The notes under the pieces were generated by a model, which made no database searches, had not been told where the DNA came from, and was given only the letters and a program-made list of their open reading frames with translations. The position numbers were made by a program, and so were the translations under genes. From an uncultured Bacteroidia bacterium (GTDB lineage Bacteria > Bacteroidota > Bacteroidia > NS11-12g > UBA955): a stretch of DNA of 64,000 nt. The DNA is taken from contig CALSPH010000001.1 in NCBI GenBank assembly GCA_943788195.1, forward strand, positions 1,251,595 through 1,315,594, read 5' to 3'. Positions 54,135 to 62,869 of the stretch are shown in pieces (position 1 is the stretch's first letter; every line of letters begins with the position of its first letter).

Positions 54135-55787
54135 ATGTTAACCATCAGCACTTTCATCGGATTTACCTTGATGGTAGCCTTGGTATCCTGGTATGCCACA
54201 CGGAATACCAATGAAAAATCGGCAGACGGCTTTTATTTGGGCGGTCGAAGTTTGGGTGCCATAACCATTGCGGGTTCCTTGTTGTTGACCAACCTTTCTG
54301 CAGAGCAGATTGTGGGGCTCAATGGACAAGCCTTTTCAGAAGGCTTGATGGTGATGGCTTGGGAAACCTTAGCGGCTATTGCCATGGTTTTTACGGCCCT
54401 GTTTCTGTTGCCCAAATACCTGAAAAAAGGCATTACCACCATTCCTGAATTCATCGAAAAGCGCTTCGACCAGCAGACCAAAGCCTTATTGTCCATCCTC
54501 TTTTTATTTGCATATGGTCTCGTCTTGCTGCCCACCATTTTATATTCGGGTTCGCTGGCTTTCAGCACCATGTTCAATTTACCCGAAGTACTGGGAATGG
54601 GATCCTGGGGGGGTATTTGGATCTGTGTATTTTCCATAGGCATCATCGGGATGATTTATGCTCTCTTTGGCGGATTGAAAGCGGTGGCCGTATCGGATCT
54701 GATCAATGCCATCGGTCTTTTGATAGGCGGACTGCTCATTCCTTTTTTTGGATTACTCATGATTGGCGATGGAGACCTTGGTAATGGATTGGACCTTTTA
54801 TGGAAAACCAATCCAGAGAAATTTATCCTGCGCGGGGCAGCAGATTCTTCCATCCCCTTTGGGACGATTTTCACGGGGATGATGCTGGCCCATATTTATT
54901 ACTGGGGCACCAACCAATCCATTTTACAGCGTGTTTTTGGGGCAAAAAGTTTGAAAGAAGGGCAAAAAGGAATGCTGCTTGCCGCCTTGGTCAAGTTTGT
55001 GATTCCGCTTATCGTGGTATTGCCTGGCATTATTGCTTGGCACGTTTTTGACGGCCAATTGGAAAATGCGGATCAAGCTTATCCTGCATTGGTGGCCAAG
55101 GTATTGCCTGCGGCATTTACCGGCTTTTTTGCAGCGGTACTCTTTGGGGCCGTATTGAGTTCTTTCAATAGTTTGCTCAACAGCAGTGCAACGCTTTTTG
55201 GCTTCGATTTATATTGCATGTATTTTAAGCAGCATGCTACCGAATTGGAAACCGTAAAAGCGGGTAAATATTTCGGTTTGGGCTTGGGCATTGTTTCCAT
55301 GGTCATTGCTCCATTTATTGCCTTTGTCCCCGATGGCCTGTTCAGTTACATTCAACAATCCTTGGGCAGCTTGTCTATTCCCATTTTAGCAGTGGTCTTA
55401 ACCGGCATGATGACCAAGAAAGTGCCTGCCTTGGGAGCCAAGGTGGTGATGATAGGAGGGGTACTTTTGTATTTAAGCAGCTTGCTGATTCTGGAACCTC
55501 ATTTCCGAGAAACCGCAGTGTTGGTGGCCCAAGCACAGGGCATAAGCGATGTTGCTGAACTGAGTCTGATTAAGGCCCAAGCCTATCCGCATTTCTTGTA
55601 TGTGATGGGGATATTATTTCTGCTCAATATTGGGGTCATGCTGCTATTTGGAAAGCTCAAGCCCAAGAAAGTAATCGTGGAAGAGGACCGTACCGATGTT
55701 ATTGATGTTACCCCATGGAAATATGCCTTGGCCTTTGGGCTGTTGATCACCTTAGCGGTGATAAGTACCTATTTTGTATTTGTTTAA
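54135..55787 (+). CDS. Sodium/solute symporter (SSS family)
   Basis: A 550-aa transporter with the SSS start MLTISTFIGFTLMVALVSWYATRN, the conserved ADGFYLGGRSLG and the N-terminal core helices with LSAEQIVGLNGQAFSEG. About 13 helices are expected. The later segments FLLPKYLKKGITTIPEFIEKRF and FTGFFAAVLFGAVLSSFNSLLNSS match the SLC5 sodium-sugar/sialate cotransporter pattern. The codon choice is noticeably more GC-rich than in the flanking genes. The substrate is unknown. Confidence 0.9.
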   Translation: MLTISTFIGFTLMVALVSWYATRNTNEKSADGFYLGGRSLGAITIAGSLLLTNLSAEQIVGLNGQAFSEGLMVMAWETLAAIAMVFTALFLLPKYLKKGITTIPEFIEKRFDQQTKALLSILFLFAYGLVLLPTILYSGSLAFSTMFNLPEVLGMGSWGGIWICVFSIGIIGMIYALFGGLKAVAVSDLINAIGLLIGGLLIPFFGLLMIGDGDLGNGLDLLWKTNPEKFILRGAADSSIPFGTIFTGMMLAHIYYWGTNQSILQRVFGAKSLKEGQKGMLLAALVKFVIPLIVVLPGIIAWHVFDGQLENADQAYPALVAKVLPAAFTGFFAAVLFGAVLSSFNSLLNSSATLFGFDLYCMYFKQHATELETVKAGKYFGLGLGIVSMVIAPFIAFVPDGLFSYIQQSLGSLSIPILAVVLTGMMTKKVPALGAKVVMIGGVLLYLSSLLILEPHFRETAVLVAQAQGISDVAELSLIKAQAYPHFLYVMGILFLLNIGVMLLFGKLKPKKVIVEEDRTDVIDVTPWKYALAFGLLITLAVISTYFVFV

Positions 55788-55853
55788 AACTTATTTCACA
55801 ATTCAACCATCCGTATTCGATGTAAACCCGTTTGGACTGTACCCAATGTAAAA

Positions 55854-56294
55854 TTACAGGGTTGAATCATCTTCATGATCTGCCAAATCATCAGGATTGG
55901 ATGGGTTAAAAAGCCTGGACCAGGTACTTCTTTTAAACAGGACAAAAAATTCCAAGCCATGCAACCAGGCCAAATAAGAAAGTGACAATAAAAAAAAGGC
56001 GGGTGGCAGGGGGATAAAGAGCATAGACTTGCTAGGAAGGGCTTTGATAAGCCCCATAATGGGCAGCAAAAGAACCGGCAGCACCGCAAATATTCTAAGA
56101 AAAGGAACTGCCCCATAGCTGATTCTTATGATGGGTGCACAGATGGCCCAACCGAATAAAACGCCTAAAAAGATACTGCTGAACCATTCTCCAGATAATT
56201 GGGAAGTGGTAAACACAAGCGCTCCAGCAGCAATGGAAGCGATTAAAAATACGGCAATAATGCGCCATATGCGTTTGGGCTTGTTAGGTTGCAT
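55854..56294 (-). CDS. Membrane protein of unknown function
   Basis: A 146-aa protein with four hydrophobic helices (about residues 9-30, 35-58, 62-84, 92-116) and a charged N-terminus. The C-terminus ends with FNPSNPDDLADHEDDSTL. No family was recognised. It converges on the symporter end and is preceded by a repeat unit. Confidence 0.65.
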   Translation of the reverse strand: MQPNKPKRIWRIIAVFLIASIAAGALVFTTSQLSGEWFSSIFLGVLFGWAICAPIIRISYGAVPFLRIFAVLPVLLLPIMGLIKALPSKSMLFIPLPPAFFLLSLSYLAWLHGLEFFVLFKRSTWSRLFNPSNPDDLADHEDDSTL

Positions 56295-56361
56295 GTTGGT
56301 TCAAATTTATTGAATTTTAGGTGAAACTTCTTTATTTTTATTCCGAATCTTCTCAAAAAGC

Positions 56362-56378
56362 GTATCGAAGACAGAGGT
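56362..56378. repeat. Repeat half-unit GTATCGAAGACAGAGGT
   Basis: GTATCGAAGACAGAGGT (17 bp) occurs here and again at 57155-57171. It is part of the TCGAAG-type family. Confidence 0.6.
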
Positions 56379-56399
56379 TATTTTAGCCAATGCAAAGAA

Positions 56400-56970
56400 C
56401 TATGCGTTTTTCTTTTTATCGATGCGTTCTTGGGCGCGTTCTTTTAAATACCACCATTCTCCTAAGCCATCTTTACGTGAAGAGGAATAGCACCCACTTC
56501 GTGCAGCATCTGCCGAATGGCATCTTCGGAATAACCCCAATGCGTTTGTGAATGGCCTCAAAAGAGCGATCCGTGAAACTCCGGTGATTCAGTAAATCCA
56601 GGATAATTTCTTTTACCTGCTCTCTACTTTGGTTTAAATACCACCATTCTCCTAAGCCATCTTTACGTGAAGAGGGAATAGCACCCACTTCGTGCAGCAT
56701 CTGCCGAATGGCATCTTCGGAATAACCCCCAATGCGTTTGTGAATGGCCTCAAAAGAGCGATCCGTGAAACTCCGGTGATTCAGTAAATCCAGGATAATT
56801 TCTTTTACCTGCTCTCTACTTTGGTTCTGCAGGTAGTACATTTCTTTGTTATGCTTAAACTGTGATTTTTGGAGTAAAAAATTAATGATGCCCGTTAAGA
56901 GTGCACCGATAATTACACCAAAGAGCGCCCAAAGGGCTGGGGGAAGCTGGATGATTAATAGGATTTTCAT
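56400..56970 (-). pseudogene. Membrane-anchored helical protein disrupted by a tandem duplication
   Basis: The start ATG 56970 gives an anchor (about residues 12-34, ALWALFGVIIGALLTGIINF), then a soluble domain containing EQVKEIILDLLNHRSFTDRS and SEDAIRQMLHEVGAIPSSRK. After the intact copy, the same 64 codons are repeated. The second copy carries two one-base deletions, so translation runs out of frame to a stop at 56473. The end of a single-copy gene would read GEWWYLKERAQERIDKKKNA and stop at 56400-56402, giving about 125 aa. No family was recognised. See the repeat at 56443-56824. Confidence 0.7.
56443..56824. repeat. 192-bp tandem direct duplication
   Basis: Copy A (56443-56632, 190 bp) and copy B (56633-56824, 192 bp) are identical apart from two one-base differences in homopolymers (GAGGAATAG versus GAGGGAATAG, and ACCCCAATG versus ACCCCCAATG). 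The unit is 64 codons long, so an error-free duplication would stay in frame. Confidence 0.95.
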
Positions 56971-56976
56971 AAACAA

Positions 56977-57556
56977 GTATAGCCATTTTTACAATTTTTC
57001 AGGTTCTTGAATCAAATTATTTACAACTCTCCTTCATCGCATTCAAAACTTGCGGGGTCATCAATGATTAAGTATTTGTAAAGCGACATAATCTGCATTA
57101 ATGCTTCTTATTTCTCCTTTCACCGTCAGTCTGAGTGTTCGCCTTTTGGCGAATGTATCGAAGACAGAGGTGAAGCAATTAGGCAGCGAGGTGAGAACAC
57201 CACGCAGGGTGAGGAGCGGTAGAATTTGGCCAAGTTAAGGTCTGCACAACACTTGTCATTTTGGTTGAGCTATTGGTATATGCGGGCCAGATTGCCACAA
57301 AAAATTACACCCGCAACAACTTCAATATGTTTGAATACTAAATCATTTGAACTCATTTGTATAGCTATTAGTAAACTATTCTTAAGCATTCAAAATTAGT
57401 AATAATTTACTTACAAAAGAGCTAAGCCTGTCGAAATTGAAAATGTTTGAACTTGCTGATACATTATTGCAGCATACAAATTCAAAAGTCACCCATAAAC
57501 AGTTCGATTTCGTGTTACTTTTATAACTTGAGTGCTAAATTATTTCATTGATGATA
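56977..57556. other. Intergenic region with repeats, no gene
   Basis: About 580 bp between the duplicated gene and the NERD gene. It holds a repeat copy at 57125 and a partial one around 57420. No convincing gene, tRNA or terminator was found. Confidence 0.6.
57125..57168. repeat. Repeat with embedded hairpin, copy 8
   Basis: GTCAGTCTGAGTG, then TTCGCC-TTTT-GGCGAA (57138-57153), then TGTATCGAAGACAG. The perfect 6-bp stem makes this the best-folding unit of the family here. Confidence 0.7.
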
Positions 57557-58216
57557 TCAATTTCGATATGATTTTGCCTTCGCGATATGCAGTTTCCTGG
57601 AAGCCCTATCTTTTCTGTTTAATTGGATTATTTTTTGGTAAATTTGGTCAACTTCTTGATCGGATAAATGGACTGTGTTGCTATGTTTTTTAATGCATCG
57701 TAGAAGTCGTCCCCCGTATATGACAGGTACAGATGAAGTGATTCTTTTTAGGGTTGCATTACCGTTGAATACAATAATGGGATAATATGGAATAGAGCCA
57801 AACGTACCCAAAACATCTTTTAAAGTCCGGATATGTGCTTTGCTTTGCTTAATTGGATTCCTGAATTTGTGCTTTCTTTTGTATAGTGTTTGTGTCCACT
57901 CTCTGGTATATTCATGGCCAAAAATCCAACCACTGTAATTTTTTGTTTCAATGACGAATATACCATAGTTGGAAACGATGATGTGATCTAATTGGCTACT
58001 TCTTGTTTCCGTTTGGATGAGGACATTATTCAATACCTTATATTTCTTGGATGAGAGCAATTTTAATTTCAATGCAACCTTTTTCTCTCCCCAAATACCT
58101 TTTAGTTTCGGTTTGAGCACTTTGAGAATCCATGTACCCAAGGTAATGATAATAGCGCCAATTAAATATGCAGTTTTTCTTTCCAACTCTTGGTATGTAT
58201 TAAGGGTTCTTAGCAT
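57557..58216 (-). CDS. NERD nuclease-related domain protein
   Basis: A 219-aa protein with an N-terminal helix (about residues 16-33, possibly a membrane anchor) and a NERD domain: GEKKVAL (43-49), QLDHIIVSNYGIFVIE (75-90) and TKNYSGWIFG (91-100), the acidic and Lys residues of a restriction-endonuclease-like fold. A nuclease activity is plausible but unproven. The gene overlaps the DsbA-like gene by 17 bp and is last in the four-gene operon. Confidence 0.82.
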   Translation of the reverse strand: MLRTLNTYQELERKTAYLIGAIIITLGTWILKVLKPKLKGIWGEKKVALKLKLLSSKKYKVLNNVLIQTETRSSQLDHIIVSNYGIFVIETKNYSGWIFGHEYTREWTQTLYKRKHKFRNPIKQSKAHIRTLKDVLGTFGSIPYYPIIVFNGNATLKRITSSVPVIYGGRLLRCIKKHSNTVHLSDQEVDQIYQKIIQLNRKDRASRKLHIAKAKSYRN

Positions 58217-58931
58217 TGGATGTCAAAGCATCCAAAACACCCTTCATTCTATCAAAATCGGAATATCCTTTGGCAATATAGCTGAGTTCATTTTTGTTGC
58301 GGTAAATGACTGCGGGAAAACCCGTTACGCCCCATTGTCGGTTTTGCGCAAAATCCTGCTGGGTAGCATATTTCATTTCATCGGTGGCAAATTGTTGGGC
58401 AAACGCGGTGTAATCCAGATTGAGTTGGGCGCAAATGGGCTGATAGAATTCTACCTGTTTGGGGTCCTTGCTTTGCATATAAAAGGCATGCTGCACCAGC
58501 TCGTAAAAGGATAAGGTTTTTTCTGGAGCCATGGATCGTGCGGTCACTACTGCGCGGCAGGCGGGTTCGGTATCGTAGTTGAAATCCTCCAAATCAAACA
58601 GCCCATAACCAAAAGGTTGTCCGCTGCGTTGGGTCACTTCTTCCCAATGGTGTTTCAGGAATCCTTTGAAATCGGCATTCCATGCTTCGCCACCACCGGG
58701 CCGCAAACCGCCCATCACTAAACTAAAAGGGATGCCCAATTGCTGGCCATAGCGTTGCAATGCATTCAGTTGAGGGGATAGGCCCCAGCACCAACTGCAC
58801 ATGGGATCGCCTACATAAATGATCTCCTCATCGGTTTTCCAATCGGTGGGAACGAGGGGCACATTGCTTATTTCTGGAACGGCACAAAGCCCCGTTTCGG
58901 GGTCGCAGTTTATTTTTACTTCGGGTTGCAT
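58200..58931 (-). CDS. DsbA-family protein (FrnE-like thioredoxin fold)
   Basis: A 243-aa protein of the DsbA/FrnE type. The active-site CxxC is in GDPMCSWCWG (Cys45, Cys48), and the cis-Pro region is WGVTGFPAVIY. It lacks an obvious signal peptide. ATG 58931 overlaps the CIA30 stop as TGATG; a GTG at 58934 is an alternative. Its role could be protein disulfide exchange or a related reduction; the exact substrate is open. Confidence 0.85.
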   Translation of the reverse strand: MQPEVKINCDPETGLCAVPEISNVPLVPTDWKTDEEIIYVGDPMCSWCWGLSPQLNALQRYGQQLGIPFSLVMGGLRPGGGEAWNADFKGFLKHHWEEVTQRSGQPFGYGLFDLEDFNYDTEPACRAVVTARSMAPEKTLSFYELVQHAFYMQSKDPKQVEFYQPICAQLNLDYTAFAQQFATDEMKYATQQDFAQNRQWGVTGFPAVIYRNKNELSYIAKGYSDFDRMKGVLDALTSNAKNP

Positions 58932-59464
58932 CACTTAATCAATTTTAGATGATCCAACAGGAGCTTGAAATGCTCCTTTTTTTTATTTCCAATGAGCAGG
59001 GCAATTTCTTCGATCCCATCGCTGGAGAAATTGGGCTTGTTCAGCTTTCTACCGCGGAATGAAGGGTACATGTCTTTGAGGTTTACTTCTACTTCTTGCC
59101 ATGCTCCATTGGTTTCAAAGGATGCAACATAGGAATAATAATCTTTTGCCTTGGTCTTTATTCTCAATTGATATTTTTTCCCGTCTCCTTTCAGCTTGAT
59201 ACGGATCTTCGTAAAGCCTTTTACCGATTTTTTGTCAAATCGATAGCGTACGGAAGAAAATCCTCCGTAGTTTTCTAAGGATATGCTGCCTTGGAATAGG
59301 CCATGTCCATTGGTGTCTAATGTAAATGTGCCGGATGATTTTCCGCCCATTACATCATCATTCACGATGATCCAGTTTTGGATATCCGATTTTTTATTAA
59401 AATCAAACAGCTCGTTGGCAGGGCTTGATGTGAATAGGAGTAGGGCGTATAGGATGTAAAGCAT
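58931..59464 (-). CDS. CIA30-family protein
   Basis: A 177-aa protein with a signal-like N-terminus (MLYILYALLLFTSSPANE) and a CIA30 domain: NWIIVNDDVMGGKSSGTF, followed by GLFQGSISLENYGGFSSVRY, FTKIRIKLKGDGKKYQLRI and the C-terminal GIEEIALLIGNKKKEHFKLLLDHLKLI. In eukaryotes CIA30 helps complex I assembly, but bacterial members have uncertain roles. The signal peptide suggests an exported carbohydrate-binding-like function. The gene overlaps the DsbA start by one base. Confidence 0.85.
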   Translation of the reverse strand: MLYILYALLLFTSSPANELFDFNKKSDIQNWIIVNDDVMGGKSSGTFTLDTNGHGLFQGSISLENYGGFSSVRYRFDKKSVKGFTKIRIKLKGDGKKYQLRIKTKAKDYYSYVASFETNGAWQEVEVNLKDMYPSFRGRKLNKPNFSSDGIEEIALLIGNKKKEHFKLLLDHLKLIK

Positions 59465-59475
59465 GGGTTCTTCTT

Positions 59476-60318
59476 TTATTTTAAATACCGCTGCAAAAGA
59501 TCCGTAACCGATGTGGTAGCTGCATTGGTCCGAATGCGTTTTAATTCTTCTGTGGTAAGCATTTGGTGTACTTTCTGCTCAACGAGCAGCAAGGGTTGCT
59601 CATCGGGTGGTTCGGGAAACAGGTTTTGTTCTTTAAACAACCTGCGCGTGACCACAGCTACTTCATGCGCTGCCGCATACTGTTTTTGCTGTTCCAAGAG
59701 ATAGGCCAGTGCAATGAGTCCATAGGCATCATCGGGTTGCTTATTCGCTTCCTTGCGCAGCTGATAATAGCGTGAGATCAGTGCATTGGCTTCGTTAAAA
59801 TCTCCTTTGGCCGTGGATACAAAGGATTTGTTAAAATGATCGATGGTATACATGCCCATGGCACCGATTTCTTTGCTGATCTGCATGCTCTCCGTATAAA
59901 ATCCTTCCGCACGGTCCATTTGGCCGATGAGTCGCCACATTTCTGCGTTCATATGTGCGCGATACATCAACCAGGATGAGTCTCCTGTTGAGGCGGATAA
60001 GGCAGCGAGTTCATCGCTCAACGCTCCCAATCGCGTGGTGTCCAGCTTGCGCTGCGCATTGCGGCAGAGCGAAGTGAGTGCTCTACCCACGAGCGTGTCG
60101 TTTTGGGTTGCTTTACCGATGGCTAAAACGCGATTGGCCAATGCAATCGATCCGGAATCATCGCCTTCCTTAAACAATTGATAGGCTTCTTTGAGCATTT
60201 CTTTGGGCGTTCGCGTCTCCGCAATATCCGCTGTCTTTTCTTCGGGAATTTTCTCTGCCGATGAATTACAGCTCGTAATCAGCAGTATGATCAAAGTAAG
60301 ATTGAGTATTTTTTTCAT
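59476..60318 (-). CDS. TPR-like lipoprotein
   Basis: A 280-aa protein with a lipoprotein signal (MKKILNLTLIILLITSC, Cys17) and a helical repeat domain of TPR type: TPKEMLKEAYQLFKEGDDSGSIALANR, then further helix pairs such as RAEGFYTESMQISKEIGA and GDFNEANALISRYYQLRK. The start is taken at ATG 60318 because of the lipobox; the open frame upstream does not begin with a signal. A TATATTTG box lies upstream. It heads the operon TPR lipoprotein-CIA30-DsbA-NERD, 11 bp before CIA30. Confidence 0.78.
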   Translation of the reverse strand: MKKILNLTLIILLITSCNSSAEKIPEEKTADIAETRTPKEMLKEAYQLFKEGDDSGSIALANRVLAIGKATQNDTLVGRALTSLCRNAQRKLDTTRLGALSDELAALSASTGDSSWLMYRAHMNAEMWRLIGQMDRAEGFYTESMQISKEIGAMGMYTIDHFNKSFVSTAKGDFNEANALISRYYQLRKEANKQPDDAYGLIALAYLLEQQKQYAAAHEVAVVTRRLFKEQNLFPEPPDEQPLLLVEQKVHQMLTTEELKRIRTNAATTSVTDLLQRYLK

Positions 60319-60332
60319 GGGTTGAATTCGCA

Positions 60333-60340
60333 CAAATATA
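60333..60340 (-). promoter_or_regulatory. TAnnTTTG box of the TPR lipoprotein operon
   Basis: The minus strand reads TATATTTG 14 bp before the ATG. No -33 TTG at the expected spacing. Confidence 0.4.
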
Positions 60341-60498
60341 ATCAACCGTTCAGTTAAAAATATGCGCTGCGATACCTTAACAACAAATGATTGCTGCATC
60401 GGTTTTCAATCGATGAAGGCGATGGATTCATTCATTCAAAATTTTTGATGCGAGGGTGGTTTTCCGAAATACACGGAATATCAAAAGATAAAACGATT

Positions 60499-61452
60499 TT
60501 ACTTTCGCGCCATAGCACGTTCTGCGGCAGCGATTACATCGTCCGTGTCGATACCATATTTGGTCATGAGTTCAGCAGGTGTGCCACTCTCTCCAAAGCG
60601 ATCATTTACTGCAACCATTTCAACGGGGGTTGGCATTTCACGTGCAAGCAATTGACAAACACTGTCACCCAATCCACCATTCATTTGATGTTCTTCTGCC
60701 GTTACCACGCATTTGGTTTTAGCAACCGATTTTAAAATGGCTGCATCGTCCAAGGGTTTGATGGTATGGATATTAATGATTTCAACGCTATAGCCTCTTT
60801 CTTCGAGTTCTTGAGCTGCTTCGATACTTTTCCATACCAAATGACCGGTACAGAATATACTCACGTCTGTGCCTTCGTTTAAGGTGACCGCTTTCCCAAT
60901 TTCGAATACTTGATTCTCTGGAGTAAAAATGGGCATTTTAGGTCTCCCAAATCGTAAATAAACCGGTCCATTGTGTTTTGCAATGGCTAAGGTTGCTGCT
61001 TTCGTTTGATTGAAATCACAAGGATTGATCACCGTCATATTCGGAAGCATTTTCATCATGCCTAAATCTTCTAGAATCTGATGGGTTGCACCGTCTTCTC
61101 CCAAAGTTAAACCAGCATGCGAAGCACAAATCTTAACATTCTTATCGCTATACGCAATACTTTGTCTAATCTGATCGTACACTCTTCCAGTACTGAAATT
61201 AGCAAAGGTTCCGGTAAACGGTATTTTGCCTCCGTTGGCTAAACCGGCAGCCATCCCCATCATATTGGCTTCGGCAATTCCTGCTTGAAAAAATCGATCT
61301 GGATACGCATCTTGAAAGGCATTCATTTTTAACGACCCCGTTAAATCTGCACATAAGCCAACAACGCGATCATCTGCTTGTGCTGCTTCTAAAAGACCGG
61401 CTCCAAATCCTGATCGAGTATCTGCGTTTCCTAATATTTCGAATTTTTTCAT
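60499..61452 (-). CDS. Transketolase C-terminal subunit
   Basis: A 317-aa protein with the pyrimidine-binding domain of transketolase: FQAGIAEANMMGMAAGLA, FANFSTGRVYDQIRQSIAY and GLTLGEDGATHQILEDLGMM. The segment ICASHAG is also typical. A C-terminal domain with STKTKCVVTAEEHQMNGGLGD completes it. It pairs with the N-terminal subunit at 62870 to form a heterotetramer-type split transketolase, which serves sugar-phosphate interconversion. It follows a broken vWA gene at 12 bp. Confidence 0.9.
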   Translation of the reverse strand: MKKFEILGNADTRSGFGAGLLEAAQADDRVVGLCADLTGSLKMNAFQDAYPDRFFQAGIAEANMMGMAAGLANGGKIPFTGTFANFSTGRVYDQIRQSIAYSDKNVKICASHAGLTLGEDGATHQILEDLGMMKMLPNMTVINPCDFNQTKAATLAIAKHNGPVYLRFGRPKMPIFTPENQVFEIGKAVTLNEGTDVSIFCTGHLVWKSIEAAQELEERGYSVEIINIHTIKPLDDAAILKSVAKTKCVVTAEEHQMNGGLGDSVCQLLAREMPTPVEMVAVNDRFGESGTPAELMTKYGIDTDDVIAAAERAMARK

Positions 61453-61464
61453 GGTTTATTTTGC

Positions 61465-62868
61465 TTAAAAGGTCAGTCGTGTGACTTCTGCCGAAGCCAC
61501 CGTAAAGTTGATATTTTTGGTGTAAATGGTTCGTGTTTCTCCTGTGCTTCGTGCAACCGCTATGTAATTGCCCGGTTGCATTAGTATTGCTCTTGCTTCG
61601 CGTGTTTTCATCAATATCAAATACCCAAACCATGCGATTGTTTTGCATATAAAATATAGAGACAATTAAGCTATTGGTAGCAGCAAAATTAAGTACACCC
61701 GGCTGCGGAATTTGTACTGTAGTAGTGTTGTTTTGCAAGACCTTGATGTTTTTATAATACACTCTAGGCACGCTTAATATTTCAATGTCATAACTACCCA
61801 CGAGGTAATCTTGCCCTGTATTAAACGGTTGGGCATAAATGGTTTGCGTGCTGTCATGTTTTCGCACGATGCATTTCAGTTCCTTATAATTGGTTGTGCC
61901 TTTACATTTAAAGTAAATATTACCCTGGCCTGCATTCAAGGCAATGGTGTTATGTCTTCCAGCTACAATTTCTATATTGCTTTTATAAAGAGGCGGTACC
62001 GTGTGTACTACCAAATTATAGTTGTACAATGGATCCAAGTAGAGGGTGTCTGGCAAACCTCTACCATTCATGGTATGCATGTAATTCTTAAGCAATTTGC
62101 CGCTGTTGGCATCGTAAAGGGTCATGGCAACATCGGTTTCCAATGGCCTTCCTTCATCGTCTAATAAGTTGATTTGCGCTGTAGTGGAGTTTAAAGCTTG
62201 TGATATGATTACATTAAATACATTTTGAAATTCAGCTTCAGAATTTGCATTAAAGTATTTGCCGACACAGTCATAAGTTTGCCTAAAGAGTTCTTCCTTA
62301 TCGCCAATTCCAATAATAAACGGTTGCAGAACAACCCCCTTTCTTTAGCAATGCTTTTGCAATAGCACAAGGGTCACCTGAACACTCTTCAACTCCGTCC
62401 GTAATTAGGATGATGATATTTCTGCCGGGTGATTTGGGAAAATCATTTGGCCGCACTTAATATACTCTGCGCTATGAGGGTGTACCCTTTGGGTTTAAGC
62501 CCATTGATGGTTTCTGTGAGCTGACTGATATTTCCCGGTTTAAACGGAACTTCCAACTTGGTGTCTTGACAATCCTTTTGTACAATAGGGGTTTGATGCC
62601 CGAATACCCGCAAAGCCATTTCTACATTCCGCAAGCGAGACAAGCTGTCGACCATTTTGGTCATGATCTTTTTGGCCACCTTCATACGTGAACTTCCATC
62701 CATGTATTGCACCATACTATTACTTGCATCCAGTACAAATAATATCCGTGTTTTTTCTTTTGGGCTTTTGAAAGAGCTCGCCTGGCTAAAGCTATTCAGC
62801 GAAAAGCCAATCGCTAATAAAAGCGTAAAGCAAAGTTTCAGTGTATGTTGTATGTTTTCGTTTTTCAT
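61465..62868 (-). pseudogene. von Willebrand factor A domain protein, three frameshifts
   Basis: Start ATG 62868 has a signal peptide (KLCFTLLLAIGFSLNSFSQ) and a vWA domain with the MIDAS motif VLDASNSM (Asp47, Ser49, Ser51), then ITDGVEECSGDPC in a second frame, and LETDVAMTLYDANSGK with later beta-rich segments in a third. The last frame reads EARAILMQPGNYIAVARSTG and stops at 61465. Frames change at A3 (62446-62448), G5 (62335-62339) and A4 (61615-61618), and each join is repaired by removing one base. The repaired product is about 466 aa, secreted. The gene is inserted between the two halves of transketolase. Confidence 0.75.
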
Positions 62869-62869
62869 T

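Noticed and set aside
56443-56824. Mobile element or phage repeat at the tandem duplication
   Set aside because: The unit lies within a coding sequence, has no transposase or inverted ends, and the two copies are directly adjacent.
57557-60318. A defence island around the NERD gene
   Set aside because: No restriction, toxin, CRISPR or helicase partner is present; neighbours are envelope and redox proteins.
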